From: Blastomussa wellsi
Taxonomy: Eukaryota > Cnidaria > Anthozoa > Scleractinia > Plerogyridae
Length of the DNA stretch: 64,000 nt
Assembly (NCBI GenBank): GCA_947652115.1
Contig: OX393567.1
Span: 1-64,000 of the forward strand
Direction of reading: 5' to 3'
Shown here: positions 1 to 12,885 of the stretch, piece after piece
Layout: the number at the start of each line of letters is the position of its first letter
Position numbering within the stretch: the first letter of the stretch is position 1
Notes under the pieces: model-generated
What the model was told of the DNA's origin: nothing
Database searches by the model: none
Seen by the model: only the letters and a program-made list of their open reading frames with translations
Position numbers and translations under genes: made by a program

Positions 1-17
1 TAACCCTAACCCTAACC

Positions 18-58
<41 letters not shown>

Positions 59-2261
59 CCCTAACCCTAACCCTAACCCTAACCCTAACCCTAACCCTAA
101 CCCTAACCCTAACCCTAACCCTAACCCTAACCCTAACCCTAACCCTAACCCTAACCCTAACCCTAACCCTAACCCTAACCCTAACCCTAACCCTAACCCT
201 AACCCTAACCCTAACCTAACCCTAACCCTAACCCTAACCCTAACCCTAACCCTAACCCTAACCCTAACCCTAACCCTAACCCTAACCCTAACCCTAACCC
301 TAACCCTAACCCTAACCCTAACCCTAACCCTAACCCTAACCCTAACCCTAACCCTAACCCTAACCCTAACCCTAACCCTAACCCTAACCCTAACCCTAAC
401 CCTAACCCTAACCCTAACCCTAACCCTAACCCTAACCCTAACCCTAACCCTAACCCTAACCCTAACCCTAACCCTAACCCTAACCCTAACCCTAACCCTA
501 ACCCTAACCCTAACCCTAACCCTAACCCTAACCCTAACCCTAACCCTAACCCTAACCCTAACCCTAACCCTAACCCTAACCCTAACCCTAACCCTAACCC
601 TAACCCTAACCCTAACCCTAACCCTAACCCTAACCCTAACCCTAACCCTAACCCTAACCCTAACCCTAACCCTAACCCTAACCCTAACCCTAACCCTAAC
701 CCTAACCCTAACCCTACCCTAACCCTAACCCTAACCCTAACCCTAACCCTAACCCTAACCCTAACCCTAACCCTAACCCTAACCCTAACCCTAACCCTAA
801 CCCTAACCCTAACCCTAACCCTAACCCTAACCCTAACCCTAACCCTAACCCTAACCCTAACCCTAACCCTAACCCTAACCCTAACCCTAACCCTAACCCT
901 AACCCTAACCCTAACCCTAACCCTAACCCTAACCCTAACCCTAACCCTAACCCTAACCCTAACCCTAACCCTAACCCTAACCCTAACCCTAACCCTAACC
1001 CTAACCCCAACCCCAACCCTAACCCTAACCCTAACCCTAACCCTAACCCTAACCCTAACCCTAACCCTAACCCTAACCCTAACCCTAACCCTAACCCTAA
1101 CCCTAACCCTAACCCTAACCCTAACCCTAACCCTAACCCTAACCCTAACCCTAACCCTAACCCTAACCCTAACCCTAACCCTAACCCTAACCCTAACCCT
1201 AACCCTAACCCTAACCCTAACCCTAACCCTAACCCTAACCCTAACCCTAACCCTAACCCTAACCCTAACCCTAACCCTAACCCTAACCCTAACCCTAACC
1301 CTAACCCTAACCCTAACCCTAACCCTAACCCTAACCCTAACCCTAACCCTAACCCTAACCCTAACCCTAACCCTAACCCTAACCCTAACCCTAACCCTAA
1401 CCCTAACCCTAACCCTAACCCTAACCCTAACCCTAACCCTAACCCTAACCCTAACCCTAACCCTAACCCTAACCCTAACCCTAACCCTAACCCTAACCCT
1501 AACCCTAACCCTAACCCTAACCCTAACCCTAACCCTAACCCTAACCCTAACCCTAACCCTAACCCTAACCCTAACCCTAACCCTAACCCTAACCCTAACC
1601 CTAACCCTAACCCTAACCCTAACCCTAACCCTAACCCTAACCCTAACCCTAACCCTAACCCTAACCCTAACCCTAACCCTAACCCTAACCCTAACCCTAA
1701 CCCTAACCCTAACCCTAACCCTAACCCTAACCCTAACCCTAACCCTAACCCTAACCCTAACCCTAACCCTAACCCTAACCCTAACCCTAACCCTAACCCT
1801 AACCCTAACCCTAACCCTAACCCTAACCCTAACCCTAAACCCTAATGGCTAACCCTAACCCTAACCCTAACCCTAACCCTAACCTAACCCTAACCCTAAC
1901 CCTAACCCTAACCCTAACCCTAACCCTAACCCTAACCCTAACCCTAACCCTAACCCTAACCCTAACCCTAACCCTAACCCTAACCCTAACCCTAACCCTA
2001 ACCCTAACCCTAACCCTAACCCTAACCCTAACCCTAACCCTAACCCTAACCCTAACCCTAACCCTAACCCTAACCCTAACCCTAACCCTAACCCTAACCC
2101 TAACCCTAACCCTAACCCTAACCCTAACCCTAACCCTAACCCTAACCCTAACCCTAACCCTAACCCTAACCCTAACCCTAACCCTAACCCTAACCCTAAC
2201 CCTAACCCTAACCCTAACCCTAACCCTAACCCTAACCCTAACCCTAACCCTAACCCTAACC

Positions 2262-2298
<37 letters not shown>

Positions 2299-2365
2299 TA
2301 ACCCTAACCCTAACCCTAACCCTAACCCTAACCCTAACCCTAACCCTAACCCTAACCCTAACCCT
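1..2365. repeat. Telomere, (CCCTAA)n / (TTAGGG)n
   Basis: Nearly uninterrupted CCCTAA hexamers read 5' to 3', so the window starts at a left chromosome end with the C-rich strand on top. About 390 units are present. Rare variant units interrupt the register: an extra A near 38, a lost C near 213, CCCTACCCT near 716, CCCCAACCCC near 1006, an ATGGCT interruption near 1845, and shifts near 1884, 2282 and 2297. Interruptions are more frequent toward the inner end (1840-2365), as expected where telomerase no longer refreshes the sequence. Open frames here encode only (LTLTLTLN..) or GLGL dipeptides and are not genes. Confidence 0.98.
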
Positions 2366-2551
2366 AAACCCCTAAACCCCTAAACCCCTAAACCCCTAAA
2401 CCCCTAAACCCCTAAACCCCTAAACCCCTAAACCCCTAAACCCTAACCCTAAACCCCTAAACCTCTAAACCCCTAAACCCCTAAACTCCTAAACCCCTAA
2501 ACCCCTAAACTCCTAAACCCCTAAACCCCTAAACCCCTAAACCCCTAAACC
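2366..2551. repeat. Variant telomeric repeat (CCCCTAAA)n
   Basis: Immediately inside the canonical telomere the unit changes to the octamer CCCCTAAA (TTTAGGGG on the other strand), about 20 copies, with a few substituted copies such as CTCCTAAA and CCTCTAAA. The block ends at the sequence ACCTAACCTGAGC. It is either a proximal telomere variant zone or a fixed subtelomeric array grown from an early mutant unit. Confidence 0.9.
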
Positions 2552-2640
2552 TAACCTGAGCACTGCGGTTATGCGGTTAGCTTTCAAGCATGGTAAAGGC
2601 AACACGATAACATCTTTAAATTTTCGGTGTTCGGCAGACG

Positions 2641-2715
2641 GGCCTCGGTAGAGTAGTGGTTAGTAGGGATAGCTCGTGTTCTGGGTGACCCGGGATCGAT
2701 TCCACCTCTGTGCTT
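2641..2715 (+). mobile_element. tRNA-derived SINE, copy 1
   Basis: The stretch resembles a tRNA of the Asp/Glu/His type: a D-arm-like GAGTAGTGGTTAGTA (box A region) and GGGATCGATTCC close to the box B consensus GGTTCGANTCC. It is followed by a T-rich then A-rich tail (2725-2780). The acceptor stem does not pair well, so it is better called a tRNA-derived SINE or tRNA relic than a functional tRNA. Confidence 0.55.
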
Positions 2716-3650
2716 TCATAATTGACTTTGTTTTTTTTCTCTTTATTAGACCAAAAAAAACAAAATCTAAAAAAAAATAAGTGTCCCGTAGCCATTCCTG
2801 CATTTAACGTCATGTGCCCTCCAGGATGTTAGGGTTAGCTCTCAAGCATGCTAAAGGGAACACGATAAAATCGCTCGCTTTTTTCAGAGGACGATTCTAC
2901 GCCTCAAACTCTATAAGTCAGCCAAGTTTCGTGCGATTCGGATGAAACGTGGTGGTAGTTCTCCCCGTAAGAGGGGCGTGGTCAACTTTACTTGGCTGCC
3001 AATCAAAGAGATTTCAATAAATGTCAAAAATTCTTTCACCGCTGGATTCTACGCATCGAACTCTATAAGCGTGCCAAGTTTGGTTTGATTTGGTTGAAGT
3101 TGAAAATCTCGAGTTTCGAAATTTTTCTGTCCAGAGTTGATGACATGGTGAACCATGAATTCGCGTACTTATAAGGGTTAGGGTTACCTTTAAAGCATGC
3201 TAAAGGGAACACGATAAAATCGATCGCTTTTTTCAGAGGACGATTCTACGCCTCACACTCTATAAGTCAGCCAAGTTTCGTGCGATTCGGATGAAACGTG
3301 GTGGTAGTTCTCCCCGTAAGAGGGGCGTGGTCAACTTCACTTGGCTGCCAATCAAAGAGATTTCTATAAATTTAAAAAATTCTTTCGCCGCTGGATTCTA
3401 CGCATCGAATTCTATAAGCGTGCCAAGTTTGGTTTGATTTGGTTGAATTTGAAAATCTCGAGTTTCGAAATTTTTCTAAGTCCAGAGTTGATGAGATGGT
3501 GAACCATGAATTCGCGTACTTATAAGAGGGGAGGTTGTGAAGAGACTCGCTGAAGGCATGTGAAATTCACGGTTTCTCATTTTCGTTATCTCATGCTACA
3601 GGGAAAACCGACACAACGCACATCTTAAAATTTTCAGAGTTCGGCAGCCG

Positions 3651-3725
3651 GGCCTCGGTAGTGTAGTGGTTAGTAGGGATAGCTCGTGTTCCGGGTGACC
3701 CGGGATCGATTCCACCTCTGTGCCT
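3651..3725 (+). mobile_element. tRNA-derived SINE, copy 2
   Basis: Near-identical to the copy at 2641, with GTGTAGTGGTTAGTA (box A region) and GGGATCGATTCC (box B) retained, and the same T-rich/A-rich tail to about 3790. It lies in block A' of the subtelomeric duplication, so the second copy probably arose by segmental duplication and not by independent insertion. Confidence 0.55.
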
Positions 3726-3849
3726 TTCATAATTGACTTTGTTTTTTTTTCTCTTTATTAGACCAAAAAAAATCAAAATCTAAAAAAATCGAAGTGTACC
3801 GGAGCCATTCCTGCATTTAACGCCATGTGCCCTACAGGATGTTGCGGTT

Positions 3850-4240
3850 ATTTCGTTTTCTTTTTTTTTTCCTTTTCTGTTTTGTTTTCGTATGTAAATG
3901 TATTATATTCACATCCCGCATGCCCGTATATAGTTTTTTGCTTCATATGTAAATGTCTTTTGTCACATCCCGCATGCCCGTATATAGTTGTTTGATTCAT
4001 ATGTAAATTTGTATCGTATATATTTGTATGTATCGTAATTTCACGTTCATTCAGTGCAAGTTTCTCGTCCGTAACGTTCGGATCCCCAGCATTTGGTAAG
4101 CCGTCGTCTGGTAAGTTGTCGTCAGTTCGTATTTTCGTATCATTTTTCTGCTCTGTTCGTTTACTTATTTTGTATTAATTCATGTTATATTTATCTGCAG
4201 GAATTTAGGGTTAGAACCTGGAAAAAAGTCATTACATTTG
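3850..4240. other. AT-rich subtelomeric spacer
   Basis: No gene seen. It contains a repeated CATCCCGCATGCCCGTATATAG motif (about 3914 and 3966). A related piece recurs at 5363-5490, so this spacer is part of the subtelomeric repeat family. Confidence 0.5.
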
Positions 4241-6610
4241 CTGGACTGTGAAAATACGGTGGCTGAAGTCGGCACCTTCGCCTCTTCAAAAGCCGATGTA
4301 CGAAATGTTTTCAAGGGTTATAATCTGACTTCGTTGGCGGTAAGTGTGAAACAACGCATTGATAGTTTAAAGTGACAACACGTTTATAGTTCAAAAGCCG
4401 ATTCACAAAATATGTGTCCATGTTTATAACTTTAGTTTGTTGGCGATGCATGTTGAGCGACGCATGTTGAGCGACGCATTTGTAGTTTTAAAACAACAAG
4501 TTTATAATTTAAAGCCGATGTACCAAATGTCTTTAAGCTTGAAACTTGACTTTGTAGTTTGCTGGCGATGCGTGTTGAGCAACGCATTTCGGGTTAGGAA
4601 ACAACAAGTATTATATTTTAAAGCCGATTTACAAATGTCACCAACTTTATAACTTGACTTCGTTGGCGGTAAGTGTGAAACTACGCATTTATAGTTTTGA
4701 AACAATAATTCTATAGTTAAAGCCGATTCACAAATATGTGTCCATGTTTATATTCTTAAGTTTGTTGGCGATGCGTGTTGAAGAACGCGTGTGTAGTTTT
4801 AAAACAACACGTTTATAGTTGAAAGCAAATGTAACAAATGTCGCCAAGTTTATTCGGGTTGTAAAACAACAAGTATATAGTTGAAAGCCGATGTACCAAT
4901 TTTCACCAAGTTTATAACTGGACTTTGTTGGCGATGCGTGTTGAGCAACGCATTTGTAGTTTTAAAACAAGAAGTTTATAGTTCAAAGCCGATTTTCCAA
5001 ATGTCTTTAAGTTTATAACTTGACTTTGTTGGCGATGCGTGTTGAAGAACGTATGTGTAGTTTTTAAACAACAAGTTTATAGTTGAAAGCAAATGTAGCA
5101 ATTGACACCAAGTTTATAACTTTGACTTTATTAGCGATGCGTGTTGAGCAACGCATTTGGAAGTTTTAAAACAACAAGTTTATATTTCAAAGCCGATTTT
5201 CCAAATGTCTTTAACTTTATAACTTGACTTTGTTGGCGATGCGTGTTCAACAACGCATTTCGGGTTCGGGTTCGGGTTCAACAAGTACATATTTCAACTC
5301 ACGGACAATTCAATTAGACTAACGGTAGCTTTTGTCTGCTGAATGTTTAAATTCAGCCAAGCCCTCCAGGATGTTGCGTTGATTTCGTTTTATTTTTTCT
5401 GTTTTTTGTTTTCGTATGTAAATGTATTTTTTGTCACATTCCGCGTGCCCGTATATAGTTGTTGGCTTGATATGTAAATTTGTATCGTATATAAAGTGAC
5501 AAAAGCCGATTCACAAATATATGTCCATGTTTATAACTTGACTTTGTTGGCGATGCGTGTTGAGCGACCTATGTGTAGTTTTAAAACAACACGTTTATAG
5601 TTCAGACCCGATGTACGAAATGTCTTCAAGTGTTATAACCTGACTTCGTTGGCGGTAAGTGTGAAACTACGCATCGATAGTTTAAAGTGACAACACGTTT
5701 ATAGTTCAAAAGTCGATTGACAAATTATGTGTCCATGTTAATAACTTGACTTTGTTGGCGATGCGTGTTGAACATTAGCATTTATAGTTTTCAAATTAGA
5801 ATTCTATTGTTGAAAGCCGATTTACGAAATGTCTTCAAGGGTTATAACCTGACTTGGTTGGCGATAAGTGTGAAACTACGCATTAACAGTTTTAAAACAA
5901 CAAGTTTATATTTGAAAGCCGGTTTTGAAATAGTTTTTAAACAACAAGTTTATAGTTGAAAGTCGATGTACCAAATCTCCCTAAGTTTATAACTTGACTT
6001 TATTGGCGATGTAAGTTTATATTTGAGAGCCGGTTTTCCAAATGTCAACAAGTTTATAACTTGACTTTGTTGGCGATGTAAGTAAGTTTATAGTTGAGAG
6101 CCGGTTTTCCAAATGTCAACAAGTTTATAACTTGACTTTGTTGGCGATGTAAGTTTATATTTAAAAGCCGGTTTTCCAAATGACAACAAGTTTATAACTT
6201 GACTTTGTTGGCGATGTAAGTTTATATTTAAAAGCCGGTTTTCCAAATGTCAACAAGTTTAGAACTTGACTTTGTTGGCGATGTAAGTTTATATTAAAAA
6301 GCCGGTTTTCCAAATGTCAACAAGTTTATAACTTGACTTTGTTGGCGATGTAAGTTTATATTTGAAAGCCGGTTTTCCGAATGTCAACAAGTTTAAACTT
6401 GACTTTGTTGGCGATGTAAGTTTATATTTGAAAGCCGATTTCCCGAATGTAAACAAGTTTATAACTTGACTTTGTTGGCGATGTAAGTTTATAGTTGAAA
6501 GCCGGTTTTCCAAATGTCAACAAGTTTATAACTTGACTTTGTTGGCGCTGTAAGTTTATAGTTGAAAGCCAATTTTCCAAATCTCGCTAAGTTTACAACT
6601 TGACTTATAT
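4240..6610. repeat. Subtelomeric satellite, about 67-bp unit
   Basis: Tandem, diverged copies of a unit containing AACTTGACTTTGTTGGCGATG and AAAGCCGGTTTTCCAAATG. Spacing is regular at 66-67 bp in the inner part (for example TTGGCGATGTAAG near 6141, 6208, 6275, 6341). The outer part (4240-5300) is more heterogeneous, with longer units carrying GTGTTGAGCAACGCATTTG. A segment like 3830-3990 interrupts it at 5363-5490. No coding sequence. Confidence 0.85.
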
Positions 6611-6795
6611 GGTCCGGCAATGTAGAGTTTCTAAACTCACAAGTTCTGCATTTTGCGAAACAAGCCTTTGGTACAACGATACGATACTCAAAGGTTTTCG
6701 TTGATCGCGGCCAACTTTAACCTGTTTCGATATATATTTGTTTACTTACGCTAGCTGTTATTAAATACAAGTCGGTGCAAGAAACGCTTTCTCAA

Positions 6796-6895
6796 CAAAG
6801 ATCGTCAACGTATATATGAGTCTAAAATGTGCCGTTTCGCAAAATAATACAGGTCTGTTGTTTGCGAAGCGGCACAGTTTTAATTGACGATCTTT
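6796..6895. repeat. Foldback (short inverted repeat)
   Basis: CAAAGATCGTCAA at the left is matched by TTGACGATCTTTG at the right, and an inner pair GTGCCGTTTCGC / GCGAAGCGGCAC gives a second stem. This is MITE-like; no target duplication was identified. Confidence 0.6.
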
Positions 6896-8518
6896 GTGAA
6901 AAACTTTTCATTGCATCGAGTTATATTTAAAGAAAAGCATTATATTAGGGAATGCAACGAAACGCAACGATCTTTGGGTTAGTGAGCGTGACTATTTTTT
7001 TTAAGGTCGATCCGGTGACAGAGGCCGGGTTTATTTTTTTTTTTGCGGTCATGTATATGCCAGTAGCTACAGTTTTAGCCTCCATCGATATCGGGGAACA
7101 AACATGATAAATCACGAGCGATCGTGGGTTTATAGGCGAGCAGCCTAAAGTGGCATGTACTTGTCGGGAAATGATTGTAGACGGAAGGTTAGCAAAACCT
7201 GCAGTGCGAATGAGTGGGTTGGGAGAATCTACGGGTTTGTCTGCCTTTGATAACAGCTCTTTATATGGCAATAGACACTTCGTGTCTGTTTATACCACGT
7301 ACTAAGTGGAGTCAAACTTGAACACGGAAGTAGGGGCCCCTGACATACAAGAAAATAACTAAAGTCTACAGCAGGGTGAATTATCGCAAAGTTCGTCGTT
7401 GCAGTATCAAAGAGGACACTGCAAAACTCACGTTGACATAGTTTACGACAAGACAGCTGCTGTTGACTTTCCGCCTGGCTCCATCTAACTTCGCCGACCA
7501 AACTTCACTACGAGCGCTAAAACAGCACTATTTGGAAAGACGAAGCTAAAAACACCCCTCAGTTCTTCGAAGGATGCTAGTGACTTGCGGGAATCCAGAC
7601 TTAATGATGTCCTTCAACCACCAGGCGGGCGCAATAACACAACAAAAAACACAGAAATTACGAGCAACCTGTCCGTTGCCCGCCATAAATTTCTGAGCTG
7701 GCTACGTCACTCGTGACCGAACAATGCTGCCTGTTCCTGCTTGTGTCCCAGGCTTACTCTTGAACCACAGAAAAGTGAGCAAAGCAGCCGGAATTGAATG
7801 CGGGTTACTACAACAAGACTAAAGGTAAAGATGCTTACAACTGGGTTTGGTGCCAACACAGCTGGAAATATCGGATAAAGATTTTCTCAGGTTAGGATCT
7901 AGTTCTTGATAAGGTGCAGTGCAGTATTACATATATATATACCGCACAGTGCACAGTGCTTGCTCAGTGCAATTGATTTTTTTTGGCATTGAGGGTTAGC
8001 TGCTCAATGAAGCTATCGATTCTTGATTGACTGGGGTTACATAAGGTTAGTTAATTCACTTTCATTGAACTGTATGATTTCATAAATTAGTATGCTACAG
8101 AGAGTTACACATAGTATCTAATAGCTCTGCTGGGAAGGATGATGAACAACTAGTTTCTCTCACAATAATCTAAATAAGAATGAAATCAGCTGATTGGTAG
8201 ACTATATATCAAACACTTTGCAAGACTGATACCAAATATGTTAAGGATTCAATTGCAAAGTAGCCTGCATTGCAAAAAAAACATGAACCTCAACATAGTC
8301 CATCTGCCAACAAGCAACCAGAAACTTGTTATGTAACCCTGCATGCATATAGGGTTTTCTATAGCAATCTCTGATTGGTTATTACATATGGCCATTCTTT
8401 AATGCGGCGTGAGTGCTAAATATAATCGTGCTAGAAAATTGTTTAACGTTAAACAAATCCAGAGAAAACATAAGCATGGCGTCGATTGAGCAATATTTCT
8501 GGATTTTTGCATTCAATT

Positions 8519-8762
8519 CAGTTATAGTCTTTCCCGTTAAACCGTGAACACCAGAAATGTTTATGGAATGTTATTGTGCTACAAAGAAAAAGCCAATCAG
8601 GTGTGAGAAAACTAAACCACACACAGCAACGGTAATTAGTTTGTGGTTTTGAGGTTTGTTTGCGTGTCCTGAACTTTGCTGCGATGGGTCACTACACAAT
8701 AAACATTCCAGAATTTTTTTCTGGTGTTCACGGTTTTACAGGAAAGACTGTAATAACCAATT
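8519..8762. repeat. Foldback MITE-like element
   Basis: The left arm (about 8521-8575, containing ACCGTGAACACCAGAAATG) is the imperfect reverse complement of the right arm (about 8695-8762, containing TTCTGGTGTTCACGGTTTTA). Arms are roughly 55-60 bp with a central spacer of about 120 bp. Boundaries are approximate. Confidence 0.6.
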
Positions 8763-9189
8763 TAAATTCACTGAAATCCTTTCAGAACAAGAGGAAATAA
8801 TGGCATTTTTGAAGGCAATAATTTGTTTGTAAATCTACCTACTGGCTTTGGAAAATTTATCATAGCGATTTTAGCAAACCTGTAATCAAACTTTCAAAAC
8901 AGTTGGTTACAAAGTAACAGAAATATGAGAGCCAGAAATGCCTAAATTTAAAAAGAAATGCATCAGAAGGGGTAAACAAATATTTCTTTCTAAATTTGCA
9001 AACATTCAAGCTATCATGTTTACGAGAGTTTGTAACTGATTCACAGTTTTAATGAAAAGAAGTAAAAATTGCATTTTTTGTGAAATCCAAAATATGGTCT
9101 AGGGAGATAAGCATCCTACAGTGCAGGCAACTTCATTCAAGTGTTTAGTGTTTCAGCCTCAATCCCACCCCATAAGTAGTAAAGTGTTT

Positions 9190-9760
9190 CTTCTCTGCCT
9201 TCGTTGTTTTCCCCCACTGAAAGAGGGAGTAGAGGGGGCAGTATTGTACTGAGCATATAAAAAATGGTGGCTAACGAATGATGTCGCCTGATGCAGTGCA
9301 GGCAAAAGATGGGATGTTTCAAAGGCTGACTACAGAAAGCATTTACATTGTTTTATTCCCTATAAGTTTGAAAATCGTGTTTCCAGTGTAGTCATTCAAC
9401 TCTTACTTGTTTTATTTTTTTAAATCACTGGTAGGCCACAGGGTAGGCCACAGGGTAGGCCATGGCCTACACCATGGCCTAGGCCATGACCTACCCCATA
9501 TTTTGTAAACCCGGAGGAGAGGGGGCAATATTGTAATGAGGATATCCAAAATGGTGGCTAAACGAACGATGTAGCCTGATGCAATGCAGGCAAGAGATAG
9601 GATGTTTTAAAGCATTTACATTGTTTCATTCCCTATAAGGTTGAAAATAGTGTTTCCAGTGTAGTTGTTCAACTCTCACTCATTATAATTTGTTTTTTTA
9701 ACCTAACCACCGGTAAGCCATAGGGTAGGCCATGGTCTACCCCACGTTTTGTCTACACCC
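9190..9760. repeat. Local tandem duplication with TAGGCCATGGCCTA palindromes
   Basis: The segment from about 9225 to 9415 recurs with divergence at about 9520-9690 (shared GTGTTTCCAGTGTAGT and AATGGTGGCTAA motifs). Each copy is followed by a GTAGGCCA-rich palindromic stretch (9430-9500 and 9712-9750). Confidence 0.65.
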
Positions 9761-10224
9761 TCCCCAATTGATGTATTTCACAAGATTGACATTATTTAGA
9801 CATCTCCAATCTCATTAGCTTATTGATGAAAAATCATGCATTAGAAGAGTCTGTTTGATTGAATAAATCTGTATTGAGGTGTTGAAGTCTGGAATTTTTG
9901 GTCAAAGGTATTTTGGGGTCTAAAATTTTAGGCTCGTGTATTTTGTGGGTATGCAATATGAAGCTGTGTCAGATCCCCCGTTGTGTATAATGTGAGTACC
10001 ACCCCCCCCCCCCCCCCTGGAATTTACACATAGCTGCAGACAGACAGACATGTTTATTTGGAGTCTTAAAATAAGTAGTATATCGACTATGATTTCCAAA
10101 TAACTAAAAATTACAAACAAAAAAAATATATATGGCTAATAAGTTATTAATTAATTAAGTCCTAGAGTACACACAAAAAGACCTTGAGTTTGCTGGTGAT
10201 GCTGTTGGATATGAAATCCAAAAC

Positions 10225-11370
10225 AAAACCCATATCAACCCAGTCCAGCCAGTCTGAATCAACCCAGTCCAGACAGTCAGAATTAACCCAGTTAAGGTCT
10301 ACCCAGTGCAGCCAGTCTGAATCGACCCAGTCCAGCCAGTAAGAATTAACCCAGTCCAGCCAGTCTGAATAAACCCAGTCCAGTCAGTAAGAATCAACCC
10401 AGTCTAGCCAGTCTGAATCAACCCATTCCAGCCAGTCAGAATCAACCCAGTCCCGCCAGTCTGAATCAACCCAGTCCAGTCAGTAAGAATTAACCCAGTC
10501 CAGCCAGTCTCAATCAACCCAGTCCAGCCAGTCAGAATCAACCCAGTCCAGCCAGTCTGAATCAACCCAGTCCAGTCGGTAAGAATCAACCCAGTCCAGC
10601 CAGTCTGAATCAACCCAGTCCAGCCAGTCTGAATCAACCCAGTCCAGTCAGTAAGAATTAACCCAGACCCGCCAGTCTGAATCAACCCAGTCCAGTCAGT
10701 AAGAATCAACCCAGCCCAGTCAGTAAGAATCAACCAAGTCCAGCCAGTCTGAATCAACCCAGTCTAGCCAGTCAGAATCAACCCAGTCCAGTCAGTAGGA
10801 ATCAACCCAGTCCAGCCAGTCAGAATCAACCCAGTCCAGCCAGTCAGAATCAACCCAGTCCAGTCAGTCCGAATCAACCCAGTCCAGCCAGTCTGAATCA
10901 ACCCAGTCCAGTCAGTAGGAATCAACCCAGTCCAGCCAGTCAGAATCAACCCAGTCCAGCCAGTCAGAATCAACCCAGTCCAGCCAGTCAGAATCAACCC
11001 AGTCCAGTCAGTCCGAATCAACCCAGTCCAGCCAGTCAGAATCAACCCAGTCCAGTCAGTAGGAATCAACCCAGTCCAGCCAGTCAGAATCAACCCAGTC
11101 CAGCCAGTCAGAATCAACCCAGTCCAGTCAGTCCGAATCAACCCAGTCCAGCCAGTCTGAATCAACCCAGTCCAGTCAGTAGGAATCAACCCAGTCCAGC
11201 CAGTCAGAATCAACCCAGTCCAGTCAGTAGGAATTAATCCAGTCCAGTCAGTCCGAATCAACCCAGTCCAGCCATTCCAGATCAACCCAGTCCAGCCAGT
11301 CCGAATCAACCCAGTTCAGGTAGTCTGAATCAACCCAGTCCAGCCAGTCCGAATTAACCCAGTCTGGCTA
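10225..11370. repeat. 24-bp minisatellite
   Basis: About 47 tandem copies of a 24-bp unit, AATCAACCCAGTCCAGCCAG plus TCTG, with variants at the last few bases. Because 24 is divisible by three, the minus strand stays open and reads as an 8-residue repeat of the LIQTGWTG type. This is a by-product of the repeat, not evidence for a gene. Degenerate related fragments occur near 18385-18500. Confidence 0.95.
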
Positions 11371-12885
11371 ATTTGTATGCAAATTGGTGATAAACACTAT
11401 TTTGCATACCGGTACCTCATTTTCTGAACCATCATCATCTTGATGGATGGTCCTGTGACACAAAAAAAAGATAATGGGTTATTAGGTAATTGTTTGTGTC
11501 GGTAGCTCCATTAGGTAGTTCGGGAAGTTGACATTCAAATACTCAAGTGAATTAAGGCTTGACCATCGAACAGAAAAATGCAAATGCTCTCCCGACCCCT
11601 CCCCGTCGAGGTTCATGGGAACGGTTCAGTGTGAATGATTCATAAAACAAAATGGCGGCCACGCAGCGTGGAAAATTCATCCTCTCTAACCATACTGTTG
11701 GTACGTGACAATCACATTTGCCAGCTTACAAGAGGTAAATTATATTGGAGCATCATTTTCCAATCGCTGGTAAGCTAATTTTGTTGTATTTGTTTTCCTC
11801 GAGGCGAAGATTTTCAATTAACTTTGCTAGCCGAGGCATAGTTTGAAGGCCGAAGGAGGCGGATAAGCGAATTTCACAAGAGATCGCGACTGATCCTTAG
11901 CAATTTATTTGTTAACTTCAGTTCGTCGTTTAACTACTTTGCACCTGTTCAAATGATGTATTAAGTGCTTATTGCTCTCTAAAACGATTTCTTGTTCCCT
12001 TACTTGTTTATGTGTAGGATGAAATCTTAGATTCTCCTTAAATGTTTATAGGGTTAATTCAGTCTTTTTGAAAGGAAGATAAGCTCTGATCTCGCCAACT
12101 GTTTTGTTTAGCTGTGTTTAGCTATTCTTCGACGCTTTTCTACAAATTATTAATCTAGATTTTTGTTTCTGAACAATCCTTGTTATGTTATGAACTCAAG
12201 CCTTGAAGATCTCTTCTTGATGTTGAAAATTCTCCTTTTAATTCGTGCTTTTAAATGTGTTTTTTTCTGAACAGCTGCATGTATGGCAAATGTTCCAAAG
12301 CTCGCAAGGTAATTGCAAGTAAATTTATTTTCAAGTGATGTTCTAAGATCCTGGGTGCTTTTTTTGTAATGCCATGTATATACAATACTTTGTTTACGTG
12401 TATAAATTTCTGCCATATGGCTGTTTATTTCAGCTTTTCCCACTTCTGGAATTCAGTTTAACTGAAGCCTTTACCCATCATTAACAGTATTTTGTTTTTG
12501 TCATCTTATTGTAGAAACACTTAACTTTTCCACTTGACTAGATGCATTTGGTATAATTCCATTTTCAAGCAGTTTATGCGTATAGGTATCCTTTCTAATT
12601 TTTCAGACTGAGTGTGTTTTCTTTCACAAAATTGAAATTACCGAAAATTGTTACATTTGTTATCTTCAATTGCTTTTAATGTGGTTTGACATGTCACTTC
12701 CAAGAGACCATCATTTGTTGCAATTTTATGTCTTTTGTTTGAGCCAGGTTGAATTTCTTGTTAGAAGCTAGAAATGGCACAAATGTGAGCACTGTTTGCA
12801 ATGCAAGTGTTAAAACCAAGTAGAAGGTACTGTTACACCAAGTGTACTGTAATTTTCCACAATTTGAGCAGCTCTGAAGCAGTCC
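11370..12885. other. Intergenic region, no gene seen
   Basis: No supported coding sequence. It contains an AAAATGGCGGCC stretch near 11650. Otherwise AT-rich, unremarkable sequence downstream of the SAP-domain gene, which ends at 12886. Confidence 0.5.

Larger units (their letters stand above)
2575..3850. repeat. Subtelomeric duplicated blocks (A-B-B'-A')
   Basis: Block A (about 2590-2828) recurs as A' (about 3600-3844); both contain a tRNA-like segment and end with a GCCATTCCTGCATTTAACG-type tail. Between them block B (from 2845) is repeated as B' (from 3194), an offset of 349 bp, starting AGCATGCTAAAGGGAACACG. Short GGGTTAGGGTT telomere-like motifs sit at the block joins (about 2830 and 3176), which suggests recombination between telomere-like tracts. 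No coding sequence is supported. Confidence 0.8.
6610..10225. other. Gene-poor subtelomeric region
   Basis: No gene is supported. Short open frames (for example minus strand 6945-7501) show no recognisable motif or splice context. The region holds several inverted repeats and a local duplication (listed separately), a short TA run near 7930, and a 16-nt C run near 10003-10018. Confidence 0.5.

Noticed and set aside
714..2375. Open frames through the telomere
   Set aside because: Dipeptide translations of CCCTAA/TTAGGG.
2641..3725. Functional tRNA genes
   Set aside because: Box A/B-like sequences are present but the acceptor stem does not pair and the copies lie in a duplicated SINE-like block.
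6945..7501. Two overlapping minus-strand frames (108 and 90 codons)
   Set aside because: No domain, no splice or transcript context, composition like flanking DNA.
10404..11309. Two long minus-strand frames of GWTGLIQT-type repeats
   Set aside because: The 24-bp unit is a multiple of three, so an open frame is expected by chance. No domain outside the repeat.
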